Below, piece after piece: positions 34,458 to 42,846 of a DNA stretch of 64,000 nucleotides. Below the pieces are notes generated by a model that was given only the letters and a program-made list of their open reading frames with translations, had not been told where the DNA came from and did not search any database. A program made the translations under genes and the position numbers. The DNA lies in assembly GCF_042666435.1 (NCBI RefSeq), contig NZ_JBHTDC010000002.1:744001-808000 (forward strand), in the 5' to 3' direction. Position 1 is the stretch's first letter. Each line of letters opens with the position of its first letter. This stretch comes from Allosphingosinicella sp042666435. Its GTDB lineage: Bacteria; Pseudomonadota; Alphaproteobacteria; Sphingomonadales; Sphingomonadaceae.

Positions 34458-35684
34458 ATGATGCAGCTCACCACCCTCGCCAACGGCCTCAAGGTCGCCA
34501 GCCGCGAAATGCCGGGCGTCGAGACGGCCGCGGTCGGCCTCTATGCCGACACCGGCTCTCGCGACGAGCCCGGGCGCCTCAACGGGCTCGCCCATCTGTT
34601 CGAACATATGGTGTTCAAGGGCGCGGGCGGCCGCTCCGGGCGCGACCTCAATGAAGCGATCGAGGATGTCGGCGGCGACCTCAACGCCGCCACCGACCGC
34701 GATTCGACCAGCTTCATGGCTTCGGTCATGGCCGAGCATGTGCCGCTGGGCGTCGAATTGATCGCCGACATGATCCTCCGCCCGCATTTCGATGGGAAAG
34801 AGCTGGAGCGCGAGAAGGACGTCGTCCTCCAGGAACTGGGCGAGGCGCGCGACACGCCCAGCGACATCATCTTCGACGATCTCCAGACCGCGGCCTTTCC
34901 GGACCAGCCGCTCGGCCGTTCGGTGCTTGGCGAGGAAGCCAGCATCGCCGCGATCGGCGTCGATGATCTCCATCACTGGCGGGAGACGCACTATCGCGCC
35001 GGCGGCCTGGCTTTGGTCGCGGCCGGTAAGGTCGACCATGGCGCCTTGGTCGCGCTCGCCCAGCGCCACTTCGAGGATCTGCCGTCGGGCACGGCAGAGG
35101 CGCCCGCCCCCGCAACCTTCGCCGGCGGCGATCGGGTAGGCCGCGCGGCCGGCGACCAGGCGCATCTCGCCTTGGGCTTCGCCGGCCCCGCCCAGCTCGA
35201 TGAGGATTACTACGCCGCCCGTTTGTTCGCCGATGCGGTCGGCGGCGGCGCCTCTTCGCGCCTCTTCCAGCAATTGCGCGAGGAGCGCGGCCTCGCTTAT
35301 TCCATCTATGCGAGCCTCGCTTCCTATCGCGACGCCGGGCTCTTCTCGATCTACGCCGCCACCGCCCGCCGCCAGTCGGTGGCGGCGGCGCGGCTGATCG
35401 AGGAGATAGTCGCCGATGCCGCCGGCACGGTCAGCGAGCGCGAGGTCAACCGGGTCCGCACCCAGGCCAAGGCCGGCCTGCTCATGTCGCTGGAGACGAG
35501 CTGGGGCCAGGCCAGTTACGTGGCGCGGATGCTCTCGCTCTACGGCCGCCTGGTCGAGCCGTCGGAAGTGATCGCCGAACTCGACGCGGTGACGACCGAC
35601 CAGGTCCGCTCCGCGGGTACGAGGATGCTGGCCGGCCCCCGCGCCCGCGCCACCATCGGCTTCCCCGCCGCGAGGGCGGCATGA
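34458..35684 (+). CDS. M16 family zinc peptidase (mitochondrial-processing-peptidase-like)
   Basis: 408 residues. The inverted zinc motif HLFEH occupies 46-50 (LAHLFEHMVFKG), with the remote Glu in VVLQELGEARDTP. The C-terminal half has the second M16 domain with GGGASSRLFQQLREERGLAYSIYA. It has no signal peptide, so it is cytosolic. Bacterial homologues close to MPP-beta are of unclear substrate. The gene follows the cox operon, and a palindromic element follows its stop. Confidence 0.92.
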   Translation: MMQLTTLANGLKVASREMPGVETAAVGLYADTGSRDEPGRLNGLAHLFEHMVFKGAGGRSGRDLNEAIEDVGGDLNAATDRDSTSFMASVMAEHVPLGVELIADMILRPHFDGKELEREKDVVLQELGEARDTPSDIIFDDLQTAAFPDQPLGRSVLGEEASIAAIGVDDLHHWRETHYRAGGLALVAAGKVDHGALVALAQRHFEDLPSGTAEAPAPATFAGGDRVGRAAGDQAHLALGFAGPAQLDEDYYAARLFADAVGGGASSRLFQQLREERGLAYSIYASLASYRDAGLFSIYAATARRQSVAAARLIEEIVADAAGTVSEREVNRVRTQAKAGLLMSLETSWGQASYVARMLSLYGRLVEPSEVIAELDAVTTDQVRSAGTRMLAGPRARATIGFPAARAA

Positions 35685-35692
35685 GGCCGAAC

Positions 35693-35779
35693 CGTCACCC
35701 CGGCGAAGGCCGGGGCCTCGGCGCGGAAGAGGCGCTGGCGTCTTCTTGTCCCGGGATCCCGGCTTTCGCCGGGATGACG
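35693..35779. repeat. REP-like palindromic element after the M16 peptidase gene
   Basis: Left arm CGTCACCCCGGCGAAGGCCG, right arm CGGCTTTCGCCGGGATGACG. Same family as the copies inside the cox operon. It ends eight bases before the start of the methyltransferase gene. Confidence 0.82.
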
Positions 35780-35786
35780 TGCTGAA

Positions 35787-36650
35787 TTGCCGCTTTCTAC
35801 CCTCATCGCCGAGCCGTGGAGCCATTACGGTCTCATGGATTCGGGGCACGGCCGCAAGCTGGAGCGCTACGGCCCCTACAGCTTCATCCGGCCCGAGCCG
35901 CAGGCGATGTGGGCGCCGGCGCTGGAGACCTGGGACGCGGACGGCGAGTTCGTTCCCGGCTCCGACGAGGAAGGCGGCGGCCGCTGGCAGTTCCACCGCC
36001 CGGTCCCGAAGGAAGGCTGGGACATGGCATGGGAGGAGATCCGCTTCCGCGCCCAATGCACCCCCTTCCGCCACCTCGCTTTCTTCCCCGACATGGCGCC
36101 GCAATGGGCCTGGATGCGCGAGCGGCTCGATAAGGGGAATGAAGCGCTGAATCTGTTCGGCTATACCGGCGTCGGCACCCTGGCGATGAGCGCGGCGGGC
36201 GCGAACTTGGTCCATGTCGATGCGTCGAAGAAGTCGGTCGAGGCCGGCAAGGAGAATGCCGCTCTGTCGGGCATGGCCGACCGCCCGATCCGCTGGATGG
36301 TCGACGACGCCGCCAAATTCACCGCCCGCGAGGTCCGCCGCGGCCGCCGCTATGACGGCATCATCCTCGATCCGCCCAAATATGGCCGCGGCCCCACCGG
36401 CGAGGTGTGGAAGCTGGAGGACGGCCTGCCCGGCCTGATCGCCGATTGCGCGAAGCTGCTCGACGACAAGAGCCGCTTCCTAATCCTCACCGTCTATGCG
36501 GTGCGGATGTCGGCGCTGGCCATCGGCGAGCTCCTGAAACAGGCGACCGCGAACCTCGGCGGCACGGTCGAAATGGGCGACATGGCCGTCCGCGAGGAAG
36601 CGCGCGGCCTGCTCCTGCCGACGGCAATCTTCGCGCGGTGGTCGCGTTAG
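35787..36650 (+). CDS. Class I SAM-dependent RNA methyltransferase (RlmI/RlmK-like)
   Basis: 287 residues from TTG at 35787. An N-terminal beta domain (PWSHYGLMDSGHGRKLERYG) precedes the methyltransferase fold with LNLFGYTGVGTLAMSAAGA (about 118-136), HVDASKKSV, and the catalytic-loop ILDPPKYGRG (near 193). The DPPK motif marks the RlmI/RlmL C-terminal group that methylates 23S rRNA bases, though the exact target is not determinable. The stop overlaps the convergent ccmB by four bases. Confidence 0.88.
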   Translation: MPLSTLIAEPWSHYGLMDSGHGRKLERYGPYSFIRPEPQAMWAPALETWDADGEFVPGSDEEGGGRWQFHRPVPKEGWDMAWEEIRFRAQCTPFRHLAFFPDMAPQWAWMRERLDKGNEALNLFGYTGVGTLAMSAAGANLVHVDASKKSVEAGKENAALSGMADRPIRWMVDDAAKFTAREVRRGRRYDGIILDPPKYGRGPTGEVWKLEDGLPGLIADCAKLLDDKSRFLILTVYAVRMSALAIGELLKQATANLGGTVEMGDMAVREEARGLLLPTAIFARWSR

Positions 36651-37288
36651 TCTCGCCCCGCCCGGATCGCCGCTCCCGCGACGAATGGCGCGGCCGCCAC
36701 CAGCAGCAGCGACACCGCGGCGAGCAGCTTCCATGCTCCCGTGTCTCCCCCCTGGTCGATCAGCCCCGCTCCGAAGATCAGGATCGGCACGGCCAGCGGC
36801 AGCATCAGCAGTCCCGCCAGCGCGCCGGTCCCGCGCAGACCGGCCGTCAGCGCGCTCACCATCAGGGTCAACGCGGCGAGTCCCGGCGTGCCGGCCAGCA
36901 GGCCCAGTTCGAGCCGCAACAGCACGTCCTGCGGCAGCTTCATCAGCGCCGCCGCCGGAATCGCGGCCAGCATCAAAAGCGGACCGAAGCTCAGCCAGTG
37001 GCCGGCGAGCTTGGCGAGCGCGACCGCTTCCTCGCTCACCCCCCGCACCGCCAGCTGGTCGAGGACGCCCGAGGCGCGGTCGGGCTCGACCAGGCGCTCG
37101 GCCGGCAACAACGCCGCCAGCAGCGCCGCCATCCACAAGGCGCCGCCACCCGTCCGCGCCAGCAGCGGCCCGTCCGGCCCAACCGCGAACGGGAACAGGG
37201 TGGCGACCAGCAGGAAGAAGACCAGGGGGAGCACGGCGTTGCCCCCCGTCGCCGCCAGCCGCAGCTCGCGCAGGGTCAGCCAGCTCAT
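36647..37288 (-). CDS. ccmB: Heme exporter membrane subunit CcmB
   Basis: 213 residues, six membrane spans. It opens with LTLRELRLAATGGNAVLPLVFF and carries the LVEPDRASGVLDQLAVRG loop typical of CcmB. With CcmA it forms the ABC module that, using ATP, releases holo-CcmE during cytochrome c maturation (system I). It overlaps ccmA by four bases. ccmC, D and E are not in this window. Confidence 0.93.
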   Translation of the reverse strand: MSWLTLRELRLAATGGNAVLPLVFFLLVATLFPFAVGPDGPLLARTGGGALWMAALLAALLPAERLVEPDRASGVLDQLAVRGVSEEAVALAKLAGHWLSFGPLLMLAAIPAAALMKLPQDVLLRLELGLLAGTPGLAALTLMVSALTAGLRGTGALAGLLMLPLAVPILIFGAGLIDQGGDTGAWKLLAAVSLLLVAAAPFVAGAAIRAGRD

Positions 37289-37860
37289 CCCAGCGTGATC
37301 CGGAGCGCGTCATCCAGGCCCAGCGGCTGGTGCGACGCGGCGAGGATCGCCCCGCCCCCGGCGCGATGCGCGGCCATCGCCGCCGCCAGCCTCTCCCGTC
37401 CCTCGGCATCGAGCCCGTTGGCCGGCTCGTCGAGCAGCCACAAGGGCGCGCCGCTCGCTACCGCCCGCGCCAGCACCGCCCGCTTCTTCTGCCCGGTGGA
37501 CAACATCCGCACCGGCACCCCGGCGAGCGGAACCAGCCCCATCGCCTCCAGCCCCGCCCCCGCATCGACACCGTCGATCCGCGCCCAGAAAGCGAGCGCA
37601 CGGCCGAGGGTCAGCCGCTCGTCGAGGGCGGTGCGCTCGTCGGCGAGCGCCGCCGCCCCTGCCCGCTCGACCCGCCCGGCGGCCGCGCGCAACAGGCCGG
37701 CCGCGACCCTGAGCAGGCTCGACTTGCCGGCGCCGTTGGGGCCGGTAACCACTGCCGCCGCCCCCGGCTCCAAAACGAGGTTCAGCCCCTCGAACAGCAG
37801 CCGCCCGCCGCGAACGCAGCTCAGCCGTTCGATCCTCAGCAGCAGCAGCTCGGCCGTCAC
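37285..37860 (-). CDS. ccmA: Heme exporter ATP-binding subunit CcmA
   Basis: 191 residues, a compact ABC ATPase. Walker A is VTGPNGAGKSSLLR (about 38-51), the signature loop MLSTGQKKRAVLARAV (near 118) uses the CcmA-typical STGQ, Walker B is LWLLDEPANGLD and the switch His is in ASHQP. It is the partner of CcmB in cytochrome c maturation. It overlaps neighbours by four bases on both sides. Confidence 0.94.
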   Translation of the reverse strand: MTAELLLLRIERLSCVRGGRLLFEGLNLVLEPGAAAVVTGPNGAGKSSLLRVAAGLLRAAAGRVERAGAAALADERTALDERLTLGRALAFWARIDGVDAGAGLEAMGLVPLAGVPVRMLSTGQKKRAVLARAVASGAPLWLLDEPANGLDAEGRERLAAAMAAHRAGGGAILAASHQPLGLDDALRITLG

Positions 37861-38270
37861 CCGGCGGCGTCCTCAATGGCGTGCATGTCGTCGTCGGAGA
37901 AGCCGAAATGGTGCCCCACCTCATGGACGATGACGTGGGTGACCAGCTCCTCCAGGCTCACGCCCGTCTCCGCCCATTCGTCGAGCAGGGGACGGCGATA
38001 GAGGTGGATCATCGCCGGCAGCTCGCCCGACAGCATCGACGATTGCTCGCCCAGCGGCCGGCCGGTGTAGAGGCCGGAAAGCTCGAACGGATTGTCGATG
38101 CCGAGCTCTTTCAGCACGGCTTCGTCGCCAAACTCCTCGACGCGGAAGACGACGCCGTCGAGATGCCGCCGGAAGCCTTCCGGGAGCCGCGCCACCGCCG
38201 CGTCCGCCAGCCGCTCGATCGCCGCCGCGTCGGGCGCGAATGTTTGACCCTCGCTCACCAAGAGCGACAT
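37857..38270 (-). CDS. Metallopeptidase family protein (minimal zincin)
   Basis: 137 residues from ATG at 38270. The longer frame upstream is not protein-like, and no strong ribosome site precedes this ATG. The zinc motif HEVGH (116-120) with downstream acidic residues (FSDDDMHAIE) matches the small zincin-like family annotated as metallopeptidase / DUF1025. FELSGLYTGRPLGEQS and AMIHLYRRPLLDEW are conserved elsewhere in the family. The substrate is unknown. It overlaps ccmA by four bases, so the two are co-translated. Confidence 0.88.
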   Translation of the reverse strand: MSLLVSEGQTFAPDAAAIERLADAAVARLPEGFRRHLDGVVFRVEEFGDEAVLKELGIDNPFELSGLYTGRPLGEQSSMLSGELPAMIHLYRRPLLDEWAETGVSLEELVTHVIVHEVGHHFGFSDDDMHAIEDAAG

Positions 38271-38309
38271 AAAGGGGAAGAGGCGGCGAGGCCAGCGAGG
38301 GAGAGGATT

Positions 38310-38627
38310 ATGATCGAGAAACTGTCGGACGCGGAGCGGAACGAGGCGTTGCCGGCGCTTGCCGGATGGACCCACGATCCGGCCCGCGACGCCATCTCGA
38401 AGCGCTTCAAGTTCGCCGATTTCGGCGAGGCCTTCGGCTTCATGACCCGGGTCGCGCTCGCCGCCGAGAAGGCCGACCACCACCCCGAATGGCGCAACGT
38501 GTGGAACCGGGTCGACATCCTCCTCACCACCCACGAGGCTGAGGGACTTACGCGGCGCGACATCGCGCTCGCCGAAAAGATCGACGCCATCGCCGGCCAG
38601 CTTGCCCTGGGCCGCGCCGCCGACTAG
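38310..38627 (+). CDS. phhB: 4a-hydroxytetrahydrobiopterin dehydratase (pterin carbinolamine dehydratase)
   Basis: 105 residues from ATG at 38310 with AGAGGA six bases upstream. The active-site motif EKADHHPEWRNVWNRVDILLTTHEAEGLT contains the catalytic histidines of the family. It regenerates dihydropterin after aromatic hydroxylation, or acts as a pterin recycling factor. No phenylalanine hydroxylase is nearby. It is divergent from the metallopeptidase gene. Confidence 0.93.
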   Translation: MIEKLSDAERNEALPALAGWTHDPARDAISKRFKFADFGEAFGFMTRVALAAEKADHHPEWRNVWNRVDILLTTHEAEGLTRRDIALAEKIDAIAGQLALGRAAD

Positions 38628-38650
38628 AGGGCGTTCCTTCCAGTGCATGC

Positions 38651-38741
38651 GGAGCGGTGGCCGAGTGGTCGAAGGCGCTCGCCTGGAAAGTGAGTATACG
38701 TCAAAAGCGTATCGAGGGTTCGAATCCCTCCCGCTCCGCCA
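38651..38741 (+). tRNA. tRNA-Ser (anticodon GGA)
   Basis: Acceptor stem GGAGCGG (38651) pairs with CCGCTCC (38731), followed by G and an encoded CCA. The anticodon stem CTCGC/GTGAG holds loop CTGGAAA with anticodon GGA at 38685-38687. A long variable arm (TATACGTC-AAAA-GCGTAT) and T-loop GGTTCGAATCC complete a serine tRNA, reading UCC/UCU codons. The sugar-assembly cluster begins about 230 bases downstream, making this a possible island attachment point. Confidence 0.96.
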
Positions 38742-38975
38742 CCGACCCGCGGCACCGGCCGCTGCTTCAGGGACTTCCGCGAACAGGCGTAGCGCCGCTC
38801 GGCCGCACTCGCCGAGGGGCAGCCCCTCATGGCCTTGGGCCTGCGGCGCCCAACGCCACAACTCCGCTCACCGGGACAAGTCGCGATTGGACTGGCAGCA
38901 CTTTCCGAAGCTATGGTAGCGCCGGGGCGGCACCGAGATTGGGGTGGGAACGGGTGGCGAATCAAGGCGGGCTCT

Positions 38976-40040
38976 ATGATTGAGAGCGGCGAAAAAGGCG
39001 CGCGCGTCCTCATTTGCTGCGCGGAGTTCCATGGCTATCACAATATCTTCAAGGCGGCGTTCGAGCGCTCGGGCTATCGCTGCGAATTGTTCGACGAACG
39101 GGACTGCGCCAATTCCACGAGCAAGGCGCTGACGCGGCTGAACCTCCGACAACGCTTTCCTTGGGCGATGCGGGCCTATCGCGCGAAGCTCGTGCGCCGG
39201 GCCCGGGAATTCCGCCCCGACGTGATTATCGTCATCACGCCGGAGATGATCGATCCGCGCGCCGTGCAGGCGCTGCGCGCCGCGGCACCGGGTGCCCGGA
39301 TCATCCTGTACATGTGGGAAGCGCTCCTCCGCAAACCGAAAGGGATCGCATTGATCGATATGGTCGACGCTGCCTTCAGCTACGATCCGCTCGACTGCGA
39401 AGTGGTGCCTGGCCTGCAGTTCCTGCCGCTCTTCCATACGCTGGGCGATGTGCCTTCTATTTCCGAATCAGGTGCCGGCCATGACGTCGTCTTCATCGGG
39501 TCGGTGCAATTCGCGCGTTTGCAGGCGTTGGCGACGATTTCCAAGACGATCGCCAGGCAAGGCCGGCGCGGTTTCTTCTTTCTCTATGCTCCGACGCTGA
39601 TTCATTGGGGGATCTTCGCGATTGCTGCGCGAACGCTCGGCTTTCGCGGCAGGATATCGCGCAAGCAGATACCCCATCGGGAGTACCTCCGGCTGCACGA
39701 CGAGGCGCGCTGCGTGATCGACATACAGCGGGGCACCCAGTCCGGTCTGGCGCTCCGCTCGCTCGACGCGATCTTCGCCGGCAGGCCGTTGCTCACGACC
39801 AATAAGCTCATCCGACGCTATGATTTCTTCGACAAGGCGCCCGTCGGCGTCTTTTCCCCGACGGACGACGTCCTGACCTTTCCCGATACAAGCGACGACC
39901 TCTGGCCGGACGCGGAACTGCATGACCGCTATAGCCTATCAAGCTGGGTCGCCATATTGATGGGCCGGAGGGCGCCGGGCGCATATTTCCTGCCACCCAA
40001 GCCCGGCCGGATCGCCGACGCCGAGCTATCTCTCGCGTGA
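38976..40040 (+). CDS. Glycosyltransferase-like protein, GT-B type
   Basis: 354 residues from ATG at 38976 with AAGGCGG upstream. The preceding 230 bases hold no gene. The layout is two Rossmann-like halves: ARVLICCAEFHGYHNIFKAAFE at the start, DVIIVITPEMIDPRAVQALR, then DVVFIGSVQFARLQAL and a C-terminal RCVIDIQRGTQSGLALRSLD-type donor site followed by AGRPLLTTN. This resembles CgeB-like and capsule/LPS glycosyltransferases. The donor and acceptor are unknown. It is first in the plus-strand run of the sugar cluster, sharing one or four bases with the next gene. Confidence 0.75.
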   Translation: MIESGEKGARVLICCAEFHGYHNIFKAAFERSGYRCELFDERDCANSTSKALTRLNLRQRFPWAMRAYRAKLVRRAREFRPDVIIVITPEMIDPRAVQALRAAAPGARIILYMWEALLRKPKGIALIDMVDAAFSYDPLDCEVVPGLQFLPLFHTLGDVPSISESGAGHDVVFIGSVQFARLQALATISKTIARQGRRGFFFLYAPTLIHWGIFAIAARTLGFRGRISRKQIPHREYLRLHDEARCVIDIQRGTQSGLALRSLDAIFAGRPLLTTNKLIRRYDFFDKAPVGVFSPTDDVLTFPDTSDDLWPDAELHDRYSLSSWVAILMGRRAPGAYFLPPKPGRIADAELSLA

Positions 40041-41779
40041 TGAGCGGCAACCTTCGCCTGCTCGCGATCGTCCCGCATCCCGACGATGAATCCTTCTTCA
40101 TGGGCGGTACGCTCGCCAAATATGCGGCGGTTGCGCAAGTCGGGCTGGTCGTGGTGACCGATGGCGGCATGGGCAAGCGAGCCCGGCTGGACGCAAAGGG
40201 ACGATGGTCCACGAACGCAGGCGGTGGAGAAGAATTGGATTGCGGCCCGGAGCTTGGCCGCGTGCGAGAAGATGAGCTGGCGGGAGCCGCGCGGGAACTG
40301 GGCGTCAGGGAGATTGCCTGGCTGGGGTGGTCTGAGAACCTCGAGACGTCCGCGCAATTCCTGCGCTCCGCAATTCGTCGGCAGATCAGATCCTTCGACC
40401 CGCACGTGGTCATCACCTTGAATGAAGCGGGGATTACGCGCCATGCGGACCATAGCTGGCTGGCGCTGGCCAGCCATCGGGCTATTCTCGATCTGGCGAA
40501 CGACCCCTCGCTATCGCTCGAGCGCTTCTACACCGTCTCCTTGCCCGCGGCGTGCGGCCGGTTCGATTATTGGGGCGAGGTCCTCACTCGTCCGGACCAG
40601 AGGGTGGAGATCGACGTCGCGGATGCCCGGGCGCGGAGCCTGGCCGCGTGCCACCGGCACCGATCTCAAGCGCATTGGGTGAGCTACCTGGACTCGGTTG
40701 GTCTGCTCGCCCCCGACAAGGAAATCTTCATTCCCCGCTGGTCACGAAATAACCGGGGATCGAACCGGACCGACCTGTTCGCCGAGTCACCCGCGGGCGA
40801 CACGGGCGCGCCGGTAATGCCGATGCCGGCCGCCAACCCCGCCGCCTACACCTCCGATCAGCCGGATCTGGCGGAAACGATCTTTTGGCGTGACCGCCGC
40901 TTGCGCGACAATTCGATGCGAGCGGTCATCCTGGCGTCGGGCCACGGGACGCGCATGAACAACCCGTCGCTGCCAAAGAGCATGGAAGTCGTGGCCGGGC
41001 ACCCTATGCTCCACTACCCGCTCACGGCTCTTTCCGAAGCCAATGTCGATGAACGCCCTGTGGTCGTCACGGGCCCCAGGGGGCAGCCTATCCGCCAAGC
41101 ATTTGCCTGTCTTGAGTTCGTCGACCAACCACGGCCGCTCGGCACCGGCCACGCTCTGAAGCAGAGCCGGCAAACACTGCGGCGATCCGGCGCGCGGCAT
41201 GTCTGCGTGACCTATGGCGACATGCCGATGATTTCCGCGGCTAGCATCAGGCGCTTGGCGAGTTGTCATTGCGAAAGCGGCAGCGTCCTTTCCCTCGCCA
41301 CGATAAAGGTCGCGGACTTCACGGGTGACGGCCGGCATTTCAAACGGCACGGCCGGATCACGCGCGACGCCGATGGTGGCATCACTGGCATCATCGAGTT
41401 CAGCGACGCCGATGATGAGCAAAGGGAAATCACCGATCTCAATCCAGGCATATATTGCTTCGACACGAACTGGCTCTGGCCGGCGCTGGACAGGATCGAA
41501 AGCCGTAACCGGCAGGATGAGTTCTACCTGACCGATCTGGTGAGCATCGCGGTGGCCGACGGGAGCGCCGTGGCGGAGATCGTCATCCCTGCAATGGAAG
41601 GCCTGGGCGTGAATTCGCGCGAAGACCTGGCAGTGGCCAACGCGCTACTGGGTGGTGGACGCGAAGCCAGCGACGGTCGCGGCAACCCGACGGTGGCCGG
41701 CAAGTTGATTTCGGTCCAGTGCACTGCCGGTCACCCCGGACTTTCGGCACCGCCCAAGTCGAGGATCGGCATTGGCTGA
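40040..41779 (+). CDS. Fused PIG-L deacetylase and GlmU-type sugar nucleotidyltransferase
   Basis: 579 residues from ATG at 40040 (TGATG junction with the gene before; a GTG at 40037 is an alternative). Residues 1-245 are a PIG-L/LmbE zinc deacetylase: HPDDE at 13-17 and RHADH at 134-138. After a Pro/Ala linker (250-285), residues 293-540 are a nucleotidyltransferase closely resembling the N-terminal domain of GlmU: ILASGHGTRM (297-306), Lys313, PLGTGHA, Asp394 in YGDMP, Glu453, Asn468 in LNPGIY and NRQDEFYLTD (490-499). All GlmU uridylyltransferase active-site residues I can align are kept. The left-handed beta-helix acetyltransferase half of GlmU is absent. It probably activates and deacetylates, in some order, an N-acetyl sugar for the local glycan. 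Confidence 0.88.
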   Translation: MSGNLRLLAIVPHPDDESFFMGGTLAKYAAVAQVGLVVVTDGGMGKRARLDAKGRWSTNAGGGEELDCGPELGRVREDELAGAARELGVREIAWLGWSENLETSAQFLRSAIRRQIRSFDPHVVITLNEAGITRHADHSWLALASHRAILDLANDPSLSLERFYTVSLPAACGRFDYWGEVLTRPDQRVEIDVADARARSLAACHRHRSQAHWVSYLDSVGLLAPDKEIFIPRWSRNNRGSNRTDLFAESPAGDTGAPVMPMPAANPAAYTSDQPDLAETIFWRDRRLRDNSMRAVILASGHGTRMNNPSLPKSMEVVAGHPMLHYPLTALSEANVDERPVVVTGPRGQPIRQAFACLEFVDQPRPLGTGHALKQSRQTLRRSGARHVCVTYGDMPMISAASIRRLASCHCESGSVLSLATIKVADFTGDGRHFKRHGRITRDADGGITGIIEFSDADDEQREITDLNPGIYCFDTNWLWPALDRIESRNRQDEFYLTDLVSIAVADGSAVAEIVIPAMEGLGVNSREDLAVANALLGGGREASDGRGNPTVAGKLISVQCTAGHPGLSAPPKSRIGIG

Positions 41780-42836
41780 GTATCGATCGGCAATGGCCAG
41801 GCATTCGCGCGTCTTCTTCTCCGGGCAATTCCAGCCGGCCGTGAGCGGTCAGGCCGTCGCCACGCGGGATTTGGCGAACTTGCTCGAGAGCAGGGGGGTG
41901 GTCCTCCGGCGGCACGTCACGTCCGGCGCGGCCTTGACGCGTCTCTGGCGCTATCTATCGGGCACCGTCCTGATCTTGTTCGGCCCCGAGCGGATCGTCT
42001 ACCTGTCGGTCAACATGCGGCGTGGGCTGCCCTTCAACATATTGATGGCAGCGGCGGCGCGCCTGGCAGGCAAAGCGCTGCGTGCCCACCATCACAATTA
42101 CGGGACGATCGCCCGCTTCCACCCATTGATGGCTGCCTTCGTCCGCGTAGCCGGCAAGGACTGCGTCCACTTCTCAAACTGCGTTCCGATGGGACGGGAG
42201 ATGGAAGAGAGGTACCGGGCGATCGGTCGGGTCGTGAGTCTTTCGAACATTGGGTCGGTCGATGACAGGCTCCATCCGGTGTGCCGCCCCGATCGGCCGG
42301 TTACGATCGGTCATATGAGCAGCCTGATGGAGGAGAAGGGCATCGACACCGTGATCGATGCCGTCATCGCCATGCGGGCCGGAGGCGTGCCTGCCAGGCT
42401 CGTCCTGGCCGGCCCGGATCTGGAGCCGTATGCACGAGGACAAATCAGGCGGACACAGAGTGCATTGAAGGATGATTTTCGCTTTGTGGGGCCGGTGCAT
42501 GGCGAAGCGAAGCAGGCGTTCTTCGACTCAATCGATATCTTCGCTTTCGCGACCCGCTATGCCGAGGAGACGCAGGGAATCGTCAACCTCGAGGCCATGG
42601 CTTGCGGCAAGCCGGTGGTGGCGTTCGCCCAATGCTGCATCGCCAGCGATATCGGCGAGCAGGGCGGCGTGGCGGTCTCGCCAGGGTCCGATTTCAGTGC
42701 TGCTCTCACGGGTTACGCCGAACATTTTCTAGGCGATCCCGCGACCGCCAGCCGAAAGGCGCGTGCGAGGTTCGAGACGTTGCGGGAGGAATATCGGAGC
42801 GAGGTCGAACGAGTCGTCGAGACGTTTCTCCTATGA
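41772..42836 (+). CDS. Family 4 glycosyltransferase
   Basis: 354 residues from TTG at 41772 (GAGG seven bases upstream), overlapping the previous gene by eight bases. An ATG at 41793 would be an alternative. GT-B fold: HMSSLMEEKGIDTVIDAV in the middle, RLVLAGPD, FRFVGPVHGEAKQAFFDSIDIFAF, and the donor-binding E-x7-E motif in EETQGIVNLEAMACGKPVVAF. It adds a sugar to a growing surface glycan on the cytoplasmic face of the membrane. Specificity is not predictable. Confidence 0.9.
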   Translation: MAEYRSAMARHSRVFFSGQFQPAVSGQAVATRDLANLLESRGVVLRRHVTSGAALTRLWRYLSGTVLILFGPERIVYLSVNMRRGLPFNILMAAAARLAGKALRAHHHNYGTIARFHPLMAAFVRVAGKDCVHFSNCVPMGREMEERYRAIGRVVSLSNIGSVDDRLHPVCRPDRPVTIGHMSSLMEEKGIDTVIDAVIAMRAGGVPARLVLAGPDLEPYARGQIRRTQSALKDDFRFVGPVHGEAKQAFFDSIDIFAFATRYAEETQGIVNLEAMACGKPVVAFAQCCIASDIGEQGGVAVSPGSDFSAALTGYAEHFLGDPATASRKARARFETLREEYRSEVERVVETFLL

Positions 42837-42846
42837 TCGGGTGCCG

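Noticed and set aside
36407..37933. A 508-codon plus-strand open frame covering ccmB and ccmA.
   Set aside because: It is low in hydrophobic residues and full of Arg/Gln/Pro; ccmA and ccmB on the other strand have all their motifs and four-base overlaps.
38742..38975. Possible start of an integrase or a second attachment repeat after tRNA-Ser.
   Set aside because: No recombinase-like translation on either strand and no repeat of the tRNA 3' end seen by eye.
38657..38983. An open frame running through the tRNA-Ser gene.
   Set aside because: The tRNA cloverleaf accounts for the sequence, and the translation has no protein features.
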